From the NCBI RefSeq assembly GCF_000702665.1, contig NZ_JNJA01000001.1, forward strand, positions 372,001 through 436,000: DNA of 64,000 nt, in the 5' to 3' direction. This document shows, in pieces, positions 1-8,267 of the stretch. Below the pieces are notes generated by a model, which ran no database searches, was not told the DNA's origin, and saw only the letters and a list, made by a program, of their open reading frames with translations. The translations under genes and the position numbers were made by a program. Numbering within the stretch: the stretch's first letter is position 1; each line of letters begins with the position of its first letter. Source of the stretch: Solidesulfovibrio alcoholivorans DSM 5433. Its GTDB lineage: Bacteria > Desulfobacterota > Desulfovibrionia > Desulfovibrionales > Desulfovibrionaceae.

Positions 1-599
1 ACTTCGCGCTTGACGTGGCGGTTGAGCTTGTTGCGGCCGTCGTACATGGTGAGCACGACGCCGAGCAGGGTCAAACGGTTGTTGAGACGCTTGCGCACCT
101 GGTCGTAGGTGCGCAGGAGCTGGGCCACACCTTCCAGTGCGTAGTACTCGCACTGGAGCGGCACGAGCATTTCCGTGGCCGCGCACAGGGCGTTGAGCGT
201 CACGATGCCAAGCGACGGCGGGCAGTCGAGGAGCACGTAGTCGTAGGCGTCGGCAAGCCGTTCGACCACGGCGCGCAGGTAGTATTCCCGCCGGGGCTTG
301 TCCACCAGCTCGATATCCGCGGCCACAAGGTCTGGACCCGACGGCAGCACCTTGAGGCAGGGCAGTTCCGTGCCCACCACGGCCTGGGCGGCGCGCTCGG
401 GTTCGTAGAGCACGGAGTAGAGATTTTCGCTGACTTTTTCGGGGTAGATGGACAACCCGCTGCCGGCGTTGGCCTGCGGGTCGCAGTCAATCAGCAGGGT
501 TTTTTTTTCCATGACCGCCAGGGAAGCGGCCAAGTTCACGGCCGTGGTGGTTTTACCCACCCCGCCTTTCTGGTTGGCGATGACAATCACGCGCGCCAT
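1..599 (-). CDS. parA: ParA/Soj chromosome-partitioning ATPase (3' end cut off by window)
   Basis: The first 199 residues of a ParA-family ATPase are visible; the gene runs off the left edge. ParA binds nucleoid DNA as an ATP dimer and, with ParB bound at parS, segregates newly replicated origins. The deviant Walker A box KGGVGKTT is at residues 11-18 and the second box LLIDCDPQ at about 35-42, both typical of Soj, followed by the family block [11 protein letters not shown]. The ATG lies 54 nt from a perfect parS palindrome. parB is expected just downstream, outside the window. Assignment is secure; the missing C terminus cannot be judged. Confidence 0.95.
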   Translation of the reverse strand, partial: MARVIVIANQKGGVGKTTTAVNLAASLAVMEKKTLLIDCDPQANAGSGLSIYPEKVSENLYSVLYEPERAAQAVVGTELPCLKVLPSGPDLVAADIELVDKPRREYYLRAVVERLADAYDYVLLDCPPSLGIVTLNALCAATEMLVPLQCEYYALEGVAQLLRTYDQVRKRLNNRLTLLGVVLTMYDGRNKLNRHVKRE

Positions 600-652
600 G
601 CCGTTCCTCCCGGGCCGCAAGCGGCCCTCTCCGAATATCCCGACGCCGGGTG

Positions 653-670
653 CTGTTTCACGTGAAACAG
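653..670. promoter_or_regulatory. parS: parS centromere-like site
   Basis: The 18-bp perfect palindrome CTGTTTCACGTGAAACAG contains the widely conserved parS core TGTTTCACGTGAAACA, the binding site for ParB and its CTP-driven sliding clamp. It sits in the intergenic space just upstream of parA and 6 nt beyond the stop codon of the neighbouring small gene. Position beside parA and about 15.5 kb from dnaA is where bacterial parS sites normally cluster. No second copy was seen in the window. Confidence 0.93.
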
Positions 671-675
671 ACGGT

Positions 676-996
676 CTAGTCGCGGAACGTGCGGTGGCAG
701 AACGCCTGGGCGTCGTCCAGGGATTCGACGAGCATGACGCAGCCTTCCACGTCATGCTTCTTCACGGCATTGAGCAGTTGGCCGGCGAGATGCGAAAAGT
801 CCTCAGCTTCGTCCATCCAATCCTCATCTGCCAGTTGGTGCATCTTGCGAGCCAACCGAACAAGGCGATTGACAGATTCTTCTTCAGGCAGATTCGCTTC
901 GGCGACCTGGCTCTGGATGAGCGTGAAAACTTTTTCAAGATCACGTTTCGTGGTCTGGAATTCCATCTCCCGAGTCCGTCCTTCAGGCGGTTTCAT
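676..996 (-). CDS. small XXXCH-like protein of unknown function
   Basis: A 106-residue, largely helical, acidic protein with no signal peptide or membrane segment. Its C terminus reads [13 protein letters not shown], which resembles the Cys-His ending of the XXXCH domain that I recall from small Desulfovibrio proteins linked to the GAK system; that match is from memory and tentative. The start is uncertain: ATG at 996 has a weak ribosome site, and ATG at 966 begins a plausible 96-residue form. It lies between parS/parA and the epimerase gene on the same strand. A role in chromosome partitioning is possible only by proximity. Confidence 0.7.
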   Translation of the reverse strand: MKPPEGRTREMEFQTTKRDLEKVFTLIQSQVAEANLPEEESVNRLVRLARKMHQLADEDWMDEAEDFSHLAGQLLNAVKKHDVEGCVMLVESLDDAQAFCHRTFRD

Positions 997-1041
997 TGGT
1001 TGCTTGGAAAGGATTAGGTGACTGTACGCATCCTGTCAATA

Positions 1042-2049
1042 TCAAGAGCAATAATATTCACGATACCATTCGATGAAACGCGCTATGCCTGTTTCAAGAG
1101 GCGTGCCGGGCTGAAATCCGACGTCGCGGACGAGATCGTCCACATTGGCGCAGGTGGCCGGAACGTCGCCTGGTTGCAAAGGCAGCATCTCCATAATGGC
1201 TTTCTTTCCCAAAGCCTGTTCGATGCATTCAATGAAACGCATCAAGGAGACGCTGTTGTTATTGCCGATGTTATAGAGACGATAGGGGGCGACACTGGTG
1301 CTCGGATCGGGCGTGGCAGGATTCCAGCTCGGATTCGGTGTCGCCGTATTGAGCGTCACGCGGACGACGCCTTCGACGATGTCATCAATGTAGGTGAAAT
1401 CACGCTCCATACGGCCTTCATTGAAGACCTGGATCGGCTTGTCCTCAAGGATGGCCTTGGTAAAGAGAAAAAGGGCCATATCCGGGCGACCCCAGGGACC
1501 GTACACCGTGAAAAAGCGCAGACCCGTGCAGGGAAGACCGAAAAGATAACTGTAGGAGTGGGCCATCAGTTCGTTTGATTTCTTGGACGCCGCATAGAGG
1601 CTGATAGGATGGTCCACGTTGTCGTGCACGGAAAACGGCATCGTCGTATTGAGACCGTAGACGGAACTGGAAGAAGCGAAAACAAAATGCTGGACCTTGT
1701 GGTGGCGGCAGTTTTCCAGGATGTTGTAATAGCCGATGATGTTGGCGTTGATGTAATCGTCGGGGTGCGTCAGGCTGTGCCGTACGCCGGCTTGCGCGGC
1801 CAGGTTGACAACATGCGTGAAACCGCTGGCGTCAAACAGGGCGTTCATTGCGGCACGGTCGGCCATTTCGGCTTTGACGAACGTAAACGCCGGGTTCTCC
1901 CCGAGAATCTTCAGCCTGTCCTGCTTGAGCGCCACGGAATAGTACGGGCTCAAGTTGTCGAGGCCGGTGACGGTAAAGCCCATGGACAGGAAACGGCGAC
2001 ACAGGTGGAAGCCGATAAATCCGGCCGCGCCGGTTACAAGGATGTTCAT
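1042..2049 (-). CDS. NAD-dependent nucleotide-sugar epimerase (UDP-glucuronate 4-epimerase type)
   Basis: A 335-residue extended short-chain dehydrogenase. The N terminus MNILVTGAAGFIG carries the GxxGxxG NAD-binding motif at residues 7-13, followed by DNLSPYYSVALK, typical of UDP-glucuronate 4-epimerases of the LpsL/WbpP group. The SSSVYG block is near 127-132 and the catalytic Tyr152-xxx-Lys156 lies in YAASK. It probably converts UDP-glucuronate to UDP-galacturonate for surface polysaccharide. The ATG at 2049 is chosen because AAAGGA precedes it and the NAD-binding strand starts at once; an upstream in-frame start would add an unrelated leader. Exact sugar specificity cannot be read from sequence. 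Confidence 0.88.
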   Translation of the reverse strand: MNILVTGAAGFIGFHLCRRFLSMGFTVTGLDNLSPYYSVALKQDRLKILGENPAFTFVKAEMADRAAMNALFDASGFTHVVNLAAQAGVRHSLTHPDDYINANIIGYYNILENCRHHKVQHFVFASSSSVYGLNTTMPFSVHDNVDHPISLYAASKKSNELMAHSYSYLFGLPCTGLRFFTVYGPWGRPDMALFLFTKAILEDKPIQVFNEGRMERDFTYIDDIVEGVVRVTLNTATPNPSWNPATPDPSTSVAPYRLYNIGNNNSVSLMRFIECIEQALGKKAIMEMLPLQPGDVPATCANVDDLVRDVGFQPGTPLETGIARFIEWYREYYCS

Positions 2050-2111
2050 GGTTCCTTTGGGTGGCGGTTGCACGCTCGCATCTGCGAGGCGGTCGTGGCC
2101 CATCGGCGGGA

Positions 2112-2966
2112 TCACGCGTCGCCGTCTTGAGTCGTGTCCTGCACGCTGGTTTCGGTTTCTGCGGCGAAAGCCGGGCTCAGGGGTGCGGCGTTCGGGACAG
2201 GTACCTTTCCGTCCTGTCCGCCGTGGGCTGGAACATGAAAAAAAGCCCGGATAAAATCAAGAGGGATAGGCAAAATTGTAGCCGCATGGCTCTCGGAGGC
2301 CATCTCGCGCATGGTCTGGAGATAGCGCAATTGCAGGGCTTCCGGGCGCACGGCGATGATTTCCGCGGCCTGGGCCAGACGGGTGGCGGCCTGGAACTCA
2401 CCTTCGGCGTTGATAACCTTGGCCCGGCGTTCGCGTTCCGCCTCGGCCTGCTTGGCCATGGCGCGCTGCATTTCCTGGGGCAGGTCGATGTACTTGAGTT
2501 CCACGTTGGCGACCTTGATGCCCCAGGGGCCGGCGTGCTGGTCCAGGATGGACTGGACCTGCTCGTTGACCTTGTCGCGGTGGGCAAGGATCTCGTCGAG
2601 CTCCACGCCGCCGCACACGCTGCGAAGGGTCGTCTGGGAGATCTGCGATGTGGCGTACATGTAGTCCTCGACTTCGAGAATGGCCTTGATCGGGTCGATG
2701 ACGCGGAAATAGACCACGGCATTGACCTTGATGCTCACGTTGTCGCGGGTGATGACGTCCTGGTTGGGCACATCCATGGCGAAGGTGCGCAGCGAGACTT
2801 TCGTCATGCGGTCGATGACAGGAAAAAGAAGGATAAGCCCCGGCCCCTTGGCCCCGATTACGCGGCCGAGACGGAAAATGACGCCGCGCTCGTACTCATT
2901 GAGGACGCGGAGCGAGGCGAAAACCAGAAAAAGGACAATGGCCGCCAGAGGTAGAAATGTAAACAT
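2112..2966 (-). CDS. slipin (stomatin/prohibitin-family) membrane protein
   Basis: A 284-residue SPFH/band-7 protein. One N-terminal hydrophobic segment (residues 3-18) is followed by the band-7 core ([25 protein letters not shown]) and a charged helical region with [12 protein letters not shown], the classic slipin coiled coil. Slipins assemble on the inner membrane and pair with NfeD proteases, and here the nfeD gene ends 27 nt upstream on the same strand. ATG at 2966 is preceded by GGAGGA. The pair is thought to act in membrane quality control or microdomain organisation; substrates are unknown. Confidence 0.93.
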   Translation of the reverse strand: MFTFLPLAAIVLFLVFASLRVLNEYERGVIFRLGRVIGAKGPGLILLFPVIDRMTKVSLRTFAMDVPNQDVITRDNVSIKVNAVVYFRVIDPIKAILEVEDYMYATSQISQTTLRSVCGGVELDEILAHRDKVNEQVQSILDQHAGPWGIKVANVELKYIDLPQEMQRAMAKQAEAERERRAKVINAEGEFQAATRLAQAAEIIAVRPEALQLRYLQTMREMASESHAATILPIPLDFIRAFFHVPAHGGQDGKVPVPNAAPLSPAFAAETETSVQDTTQDGDA

Positions 2967-2993
2967 GGCTTCCTCCAAAGCGTTAGTGGGCGT

Positions 2994-4334
2994 TCAGGCT
3001 CGTCCGTCGGTATCGACGGTAACGACAAGAAGCATGTCCTTGATCGCGACAACGCGGACCGTGCCGCCGGATTGCGGTGTCACAGCGCTTGTACCGGGTT
3101 CGAGGACGGCGTCCCAGATTTCCCCGTGCAAAAAGACCTTGCCACTGTTGGCGCTCCAGTGCCGCACCTGCGCGGCCTTGCCGACAAGCTCGCTGACGCC
3201 CGTGCGGGGGCGCAGACGCTGTGCCTTGGCCAGCAGCCAGACCGCAAGGGAAAGCAGGACGCAGACACCGATGACCGTCGGCGCAATGAGCGAAAGGGGC
3301 AGTCCGTCCACGCCCTGGCCACGAAAGAGCAGCAGCGAGCCGAAAAAAAGCGCCGCCAGCCCCGAGAGGCTGAGCAATCCGTAACTCGTCACATGGATTT
3401 CCAGCAGAAAGAGCCCGCCGCCGAAGAGAAGCAAAAGCAGGCCGGCGGCGTTGGTCGGCAGCACGGACAAGGCGTAGAGCGCGAGCAGCAGGCTCAATCC
3501 TCCGGCCACACCCGGCAAAATGACTCCTGGGGTCGAAAGCTCGAAAAAGACGCCGGCCACGCCGATAAGGAGCAGGATGTAGGCGACCTGGGGATTGAGC
3601 AGCCAGGAGAGGAACGCATGCCGCCAGGACGGTTCCTGCGTGACAATGCGCACCTGGGACGGTGTGAAGCGCAGGACGGCACCGTCTGTGGCAAGGCCGC
3701 GTTTGCCGATCTGTTCGAGCAGGTCGGTACGGTCCACGGCAAGGTAGTCCACGACGCGCCGGCTGACGGCTTCCGCGGCGGTCATGTTGGCCGCTTCGGT
3801 CACGGCGCGCTGGTACCACGTGGCATCGCGGCCCGTGGCCTCGGCCAGGGAGCGCACCAGGCTCGTCAGGTCGTTTTGCACCTTGGCGTTGATCGTTTTC
3901 CCCATGTCCTCGCCGCCAAGGCCTACGGGCGAAGCCGAACCGATGGTCGTCTGCGGGGCCATGGCGTTAATTTGCGCCGCAGCCATGAGAAAGACCCCGG
4001 CCGAGGCCGCGCGCGCGCCGGACGGCGCGACATAGAGGACAACCGGCACAGGCGACTGGCGAATGGATTTAACCATGCGACGCATGATTTCCACGCTGCC
4101 CCCCGGAGTGTCGAGTTGTACAAGAACGAGGGCTGCGCCTTGTTTGTCGGCAACAAGCAGGCCTTCGTCGAGAAAGTCAGCCGCTACCGGAGTGATGGCG
4201 CCGTCGAGGGAGAGGGTGATGGCCGTAAGGGATGTGTCACGGGACGCGGCCTTGTCAGAGGCAGCCTGCGCCACCGTCGCGGTGAAAAGCAAGCAAAAGA
4301 GCAGTTCAAGGTGAAGCCAAAGACGCCACGACAT
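2994..4334 (-). CDS. NfeD-family membrane-bound serine protease
   Basis: A 446-residue long-form NfeD protein: signal/anchor at residues 1-20, a ClpP-like periplasmic protease domain (about 30-230) with TPGG and ASAGVF containing the predicted nucleophilic Ser, several membrane helices (about 240-370), and a C-terminal OB-fold NfeD domain. Long NfeD proteins cleave slipin in archaeal homologues. ATG at 4334 has GGAGG upstream; the more upstream in-frame start lies inside the preceding gene and would mask the signal peptide. It overlaps the upstream gene by 29 nt, suggesting translational coupling in the pilZ-coaBC-nfeD-slipin unit. Confidence 0.92.
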   Translation of the reverse strand: MSWRLWLHLELLFCLLFTATVAQAASDKAASRDTSLTAITLSLDGAITPVAADFLDEGLLVADKQGAALVLVQLDTPGGSVEIMRRMVKSIRQSPVPVVLYVAPSGARAASAGVFLMAAAQINAMAPQTTIGSASPVGLGGEDMGKTINAKVQNDLTSLVRSLAEATGRDATWYQRAVTEAANMTAAEAVSRRVVDYLAVDRTDLLEQIGKRGLATDGAVLRFTPSQVRIVTQEPSWRHAFLSWLLNPQVAYILLLIGVAGVFFELSTPGVILPGVAGGLSLLLALYALSVLPTNAAGLLLLLFGGGLFLLEIHVTSYGLLSLSGLAALFFGSLLLFRGQGVDGLPLSLIAPTVIGVCVLLSLAVWLLAKAQRLRPRTGVSELVGKAAQVRHWSANSGKVFLHGEIWDAVLEPGTSAVTPQSGGTVRVVAIKDMLLVVTVDTDGRA

Positions 4335-4944
4335 GGTCCCAGACCTCCTTGTCGCCTTGGAGCAGGGTATCGGGATCGGGCAAGGACAAGAGTTGCAGGG
4401 AAACATCGGTCAGGCGTTGCGCCTTGAGCATATCCCCCATGGCCGGGTCGAACACGGCCAGCACGCGTGGGCCAAGCAGGCGCAACCCAGCAAGAAAAAT
4501 CGTCTGATCGCGTTGCGGATCGTCAGAATCCGGCAGGTGCATGGGCCAGAAGGCCACGGCGTTTTTCCCGGCAAGGCCGCAGGATACGAGCAGTTTACGC
4601 CAGAGCGGTCCGCGCCTGGGGTCGGCGTGGCCGGTCATGTCCTCGCCCAGGGCGGCATAGGTGATGACAAAGGCCGGATGGGTCGGTGCCTTGGCGAAAA
4701 GCGCGGGCCAGGGCGCGGGCCAGGAGGCCGGGTCGTCGGAGACGGCGTCCGGCGCAGCCGCTGCGGCAGGGGAGACGGAAGGGTCTTCCGGTGCGCAAGA
4801 CTCGCCGGCCGCCGAGAAAACCTGTGTCGGTTGCGGCGAAGAAACGGTCTGTGCTTCGGGATCGAGGTAAAAATAGCGCACTCCGGCCAGTTGCCAGATG
4901 CGCAGGCGTTCGGGAACGTCTAGGAGGGAATCGTGAAGTCCCAT
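4306..4944 (-). CDS. uncharacterised protein with possible degenerate uracil-DNA-glycosylase fold
   Basis: A 212-residue cytosolic protein not recognised with certainty. The N-terminal 90 residues contain a Pro/Ala-rich acidic linker. The second half has the rhythm of UDG-superfamily proteins: a strand leading to GEDMTGHADPRRGPLWRKLL, then FWPMHLPDSDDP, then LRLLGPRVLAVFDPAM, which parallels the 'P-x-VIxxxG' strand of family-4 glycosylases. The catalytic GEAPG motif and the Fe-S cysteines of family 4 are absent, so enzymatic activity is doubtful. It overlaps coaBC by 25 nt and nfeD by 29 nt, so it is embedded in that operon. Confidence 0.72.
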   Translation of the reverse strand: MGLHDSLLDVPERLRIWQLAGVRYFYLDPEAQTVSSPQPTQVFSAAGESCAPEDPSVSPAAAAAPDAVSDDPASWPAPWPALFAKAPTHPAFVITYAALGEDMTGHADPRRGPLWRKLLVSCGLAGKNAVAFWPMHLPDSDDPQRDQTIFLAGLRLLGPRVLAVFDPAMGDMLKAQRLTDVSLQLLSLPDPDTLLQGDKEVWDHVVASLASP

Positions 4945-6140
4945 ATTTTCCAGGCCATATCCGTTTTGGGCAGTTTCTCCCAGGTTTCCTCGCGCCCGTC
5001 GGCAGCAAGGGCCAGGGCGGTGTTGCTGGAAGAAGCGAACCCTGCTTCAACGCTGCCGATGGGGTTGGCGATGATGATGTCGCAGCGTTTGCGTGTGAGT
5101 TTTCCCTGGGCGTTTTCACGGAGTTTCTCGGTCTCCGCGCAAAATCCGACCAGTGTCTGCCCAGGCATTTTGGATTGCCCCATTGCAGAAAGAATATCAC
5201 GTGTGGGCGAAAAGACCAGGGGGGGACCTTCGTCAGCCGATTCCTTCTTGAATTTGCCGCCTCCGGGCAGGGGAGTGGGCGCGAAGTCAGCCACGGCGGC
5301 GGTCATGACGCCGTAATCGCTTTGCCCCCAGACTTCGAGGCAGGCATCGTACATCTGGGCGGCGGAAGTGACGGCGACCGTATGCACCGATTCCGGAAAC
5401 CACCAGGAGACAGGGCCGTGGACCACGGTCACGTCCGCGCCGCGCAGCCAGGCGGCCATGGCCACGCATGCGCCCATGAGCCCGGTCGAGGGATTGGACC
5501 AGAAGCGGGCGGCGTCGAAATATTCGCGTGTGGGCCCTAGGCTGACCAGCACCTTTTTCCCGGCCATGTCCTGCGGCGTGAGCGTGCGCAGGATGGCCAT
5601 GCCAATGGCGTGTTCTTCGGCGAGTCGGCCCTGACCCGTTTCGCCGCAGGCCATTTCGCCGCAGTCGGGCGTCACGCCGATGACGCCGCGCGCAAGAAGC
5701 GTCTCCCAATTGGCTTGGGTGGCCGTGGCGTTCCACAGACGCGGGTTCATAGCCGGCGCGACCACGACAGGTCCCTCGAAGGCCAGCAATTGGCAGGAAA
5801 GAAGCGTGTCGGCCATGCCGTGGGCCATGCGGGCGATGGTATTGGCCGTGGCCGGTACCACGGCAAAAGTGTCGGCGGCCTGGGCCGGGCCGAGATGGGC
5901 GAAGGAAGCGGCCTCGGAGGCGAACATGCCTGCCAGCACGGGATCGGCCCCCAGGGCCTCGAAGGAAAGGGGGGTAACGAAATGCGTGGCCGCCTCGGTC
6001 AGGGTGACGCCGACCGAGACGCCGGCGGCAAGCAGGCGGCGCATAAGCGAAAGCGCCTTGAAGGCCGCGATGGAGCCGGTCACGCCAAGGTGCACGTGAC
6101 GTCCCTGATAGCCGGTGAAAAGGCAATGGGTGTCGTTCAT
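4920..6140 (-). CDS. coaBC: bifunctional phosphopantothenoylcysteine decarboxylase / phosphopantothenate-cysteine ligase
   Basis: A 406-residue CoaBC protein catalysing two successive coenzyme A steps. The N-terminal flavoprotein CoaC domain (1-180) has VTGSIAAFK, the catalytic His of FAHLGPA, PATANT and PAMNPRLW. The C-terminal CoaB domain (about 190-406) has LGPTREYFDAARFWSNPSTG and the AAVADF...GGKFKKE segment with the conserved lysines. It follows the PilZ gene by 26 nt and overlaps the next gene, consistent with one transcript. The ligase substrate loop is a little divergent from the usual TREPID pattern, but all catalytic blocks are present. Confidence 0.96.
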   Translation of the reverse strand: MNDTHCLFTGYQGRHVHLGVTGSIAAFKALSLMRRLLAAGVSVGVTLTEAATHFVTPLSFEALGADPVLAGMFASEAASFAHLGPAQAADTFAVVPATANTIARMAHGMADTLLSCQLLAFEGPVVVAPAMNPRLWNATATQANWETLLARGVIGVTPDCGEMACGETGQGRLAEEHAIGMAILRTLTPQDMAGKKVLVSLGPTREYFDAARFWSNPSTGLMGACVAMAAWLRGADVTVVHGPVSWWFPESVHTVAVTSAAQMYDACLEVWGQSDYGVMTAAVADFAPTPLPGGGKFKKESADEGPPLVFSPTRDILSAMGQSKMPGQTLVGFCAETEKLRENAQGKLTRKRCDIIIANPIGSVEAGFASSSNTALALAADGREETWEKLPKTDMAWKIWDFTIPS

Positions 6141-6166
6141 GGAAGTTCCGTAGATGCTGGCAAGCG

Positions 6167-7048
6167 CTAGCCCGCGAGCCCTTTACTGCGGTAGAGGGCA
6201 ATATGCCACTCATAAATACGCTGGGCGAGGTCGTCGATGACGTTGTCCGTGATCTTGCTCCATTCCACCTTGCCGCTTTCCTCCTGGCGTACGCCGTTGG
6301 CGATGAATTCCAGGCCCATGACGACTTCGCCGGAAACGGGATCGCGCTGCACGTTGTTTATCTTGCACACGAGCCAGTATTCCTTGCGCAATCTGGGGAT
6401 TTCTTCGGCAAACGTGGAAAAGAAGATGAACCGATGCCCCTTTTGGGGATCGAGCTGCTGTTCCTTGAGCAGCGACCTGTGCAGGGAAAGGCGCAACCCG
6501 CCTGCGGAAAGATTGTCCAGTATGGCATGGTTGGCCTTGAAATGCGAATGCCCGATGGTCGGTTTGGCGATGTCAAAGCCGCCGCTGGCGTCGTATTTCC
6601 AGAGTGCGATATGGGAAAACTGCTCAAGATTCGGTTTCATGCGCAGGCTTTTGCGGCGCTGCGCTCCTTGCAGGGAGGTCGGAAAGGCGACGGCGATCTG
6701 TGGCAGTTTGTCAGGGAGTTGGCGGACGCGTAGAATCGTGGTCGTAAAATTGTAAAAGATTTCCCGGTGCCGGTCTTCGCGTTCCACAATACGGAAAAAA
6801 CAGGTGATGGTCTGATCGACAAAGCGTTCCTTGATATTGGACAAGCCGCTCAATTCCAGAACAAGGCCACTGTTATTGAGAGCGATGATCGTACCGGACA
6901 CGCCTTTGAGATTGGACGTGCGTTCGTCAAACTGGATGTGGATCTTCGACCGCTGCAGAAGGGCAAGATCGAGGATGGCGGCATTTTTTTGCCGTATCTG
7001 GTCTTCTTCCTTGGAAGAAGTCAGTTTGCGAAAAATATCCAGTCCCAT
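6167..7048 (-). CDS. YcgR-like PilZ-domain protein (c-di-GMP effector)
   Basis: A 293-residue soluble protein with a two-part layout like the flagellar brake YcgR: an N-terminal beta-rich domain (about 25-125) and a C-terminal PilZ domain. The c-di-GMP signature is visible as QRRKSLRMKP (the RxxxR loop, about residue 132) followed downstream by DNLSAGGLRL (D/NxSxxG). It therefore should bind cyclic di-GMP; the effector target is unknown. It is the first gene of the leftward coaBC unit. The flagellar export genes at 24-27 kb and the GGDEF-EAL protein at 42-44 kb make a motility role plausible but unproven. Confidence 0.85.
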   Translation of the reverse strand: MGLDIFRKLTSSKEEDQIRQKNAAILDLALLQRSKIHIQFDERTSNLKGVSGTIIALNNSGLVLELSGLSNIKERFVDQTITCFFRIVEREDRHREIFYNFTTTILRVRQLPDKLPQIAVAFPTSLQGAQRRKSLRMKPNLEQFSHIALWKYDASGGFDIAKPTIGHSHFKANHAILDNLSAGGLRLSLHRSLLKEQQLDPQKGHRFIFFSTFAEEIPRLRKEYWLVCKINNVQRDPVSGEVVMGLEFIANGVRQEESGKVEWSKITDNVIDDLAQRIYEWHIALYRSKGLAG

Positions 7049-7454
7049 GGCAATTTCGCCCGCCTGCGCAAACCGTGCGCGCCATCACCGCAAGCGGGTG
7101 ATTCGCGTCTGTCCGGGGGGGCCGCCCTGAAAGCGGCTAGAAATTTCATCGCACGTAAAGGATGGTGGCACCAATACTGGAAATAGCGACGCTTGTCGTG
7201 CCCTTTGCCGCCCGTCAGTTGGCATTTTCAAAACCCGCGACCGGTTCTGATGCTTGTTTAACATACTGAAAAAAACGATCCAGGCAAACGAGGCGTTTTG
7301 CCGGAAACACCTTGTTTTGCCAGGCGCAAAAACCACGCCTATTTTCAGAGCAAAAAACGTTCCTAGAAAAATCACCTAGTAGGAACCATAGACAGGGTTT
7401 CTGGCGACATCACAGAAAATTCTAATAAGTTCAAATAGTAACTCAAAATATACT
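7049..7454. other. 406-nt intergenic region, relatively A+T-rich
   Basis: No convincing gene is present. It separates the end of the TPR lipoprotein gene from the start of the PilZ gene, both leftward, so it must hold the promoter of the PilZ-coaBC-nfeD-slipin unit. It contains a cluster of GTTTTGCC-type half-sites (listed separately) and A+T-rich stretches near 7255-7275 and 7420-7450. A 96-codon open frame at 7085-7375 lacks a ribosome site and family resemblance and was rejected. Confidence 0.6.
7283..7321. promoter_or_regulatory. clustered GTTTTGCC half-sites, possible operator
   Basis: GGCAAAC at 7283-7289 faces GTTTTGCC at 7295-7302, forming an interrupted inverted repeat, and a further direct GTTTTGCC occurs at 7314-7321. 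The spacing between the two direct copies is 19 nt, roughly two helical turns. The cluster lies upstream of the PilZ gene on the leftward strand. No known Desulfovibrio regulator motif was matched, so this is only a candidate binding site. Confidence 0.3.
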
Positions 7455-8267
7455 TCATTTTGAATTGGAATGCAGCGCCTTCAATTGCTGCTCGATGACT
7501 TGGGGATTGGGATAGAGCGGACGCAGCGATTCCAGAATTTGCGCCGCCGCTGCCGTTTCGCGTTTTTCCTGGAGCAGGGATGCCAGGGCAAATCCGGCAC
7601 TGGCGCGCAGGGCCTGGGGATATGCGTCCGTTTCGTAGACTTCGCGCAGCAGGGTTTGCGCCTGAGGTTTCTGCCCCAGTCGCAGCTGCAACAGGCCAAG
7701 CTCCAGAGTCAATTTCGCCTTGAGTTCCGGCGCAAGGGGTGTGGCGAAGGTTTGTCGCAAGAGCGCCAGGGCTCCTGCGTCGTCGTGTGCCTCCAGGCGG
7801 GAATGCGCGTACTCGAGGACAATATCGACGCGCAGGGCCTGGGACAGCGCGTCGTTCTCCAGCAGCTTGGCGTAGAGGCTGCCGGCCTTGTCGTATTCCT
7901 TGAGCGCGGTGCGCATCCGGGCCGCGCGCAAAAGGAGCAGAGAGGCCGTTTCCGGGTCGCCGCCGTATTCGAGGAGCGAGGATTCGAGAAGTTTTGCCGT
8001 CTTCGCCGGGGCATTGCGCACATACTGGCTGATGTCGGCAAGGCGTTCCCAGGCTTCCAGGCGGTAGTTCCCTTGGGGATTGGCCTGAAGGTACTTTTCG
8101 TAACGCTCTTCGGCGCGCAGGTATTCGCCGTCGATGAAGGCAGACCGGGCGGCGACGATCGAAGCGGTCTCGTCTTCGCCACTTTCGCGACAGCCGGCCT
8201 GCCCCAAAAGCAGCAAGGACAGGCCGGCAAACGCGATGGCGATCAGGAAGCGTCGCTGGAAGGACAC
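7455..8267 (-). CDS. TPR-type lipoprotein
   Basis: A 270-residue lipoprotein. The signal peptide starts with two arginines and ends in the lipobox LGQAGC, placing the lipidated Cys at residue 26. The rest is tetratricopeptide-like helical repeats ([23 protein letters not shown] and several weaker copies). It overlaps the 3' end of gyrA by 25 nt and uses a GTG start without a clear ribosome site, so it is probably translated by coupling. A TPR gene directly after gyrA matches the D. vulgaris origin region as I recall it. Likely an outer-membrane or periplasmic scaffold; function unknown. Confidence 0.85.
   Translation of the reverse strand: MSFQRRFLIAIAFAGLSLLLLGQAGCRESGEDETASIVAARSAFIDGEYLRAEERYEKYLQANPQGNYRLEAWERLADISQYVRNAPAKTAKLLESSLLEYGGDPETASLLLLRAARMRTALKEYDKAGSLYAKLLENDALSQALRVDIVLEYAHSRLEAHDDAGALALLRQTFATPLAPELKAKLTLELGLLQLRLGQKPQAQTLLREVYETDAYPQALRASAGFALASLLQEKRETAAAAQILESLRPLYPNPQVIEQQLKALHSNSK

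Noticed and set aside
7085-7375. 96-codon leftward frame in the PilZ upstream region
   Set aside because: No ribosome site, no family resemblance, atypical composition; overlaps the promoter region.
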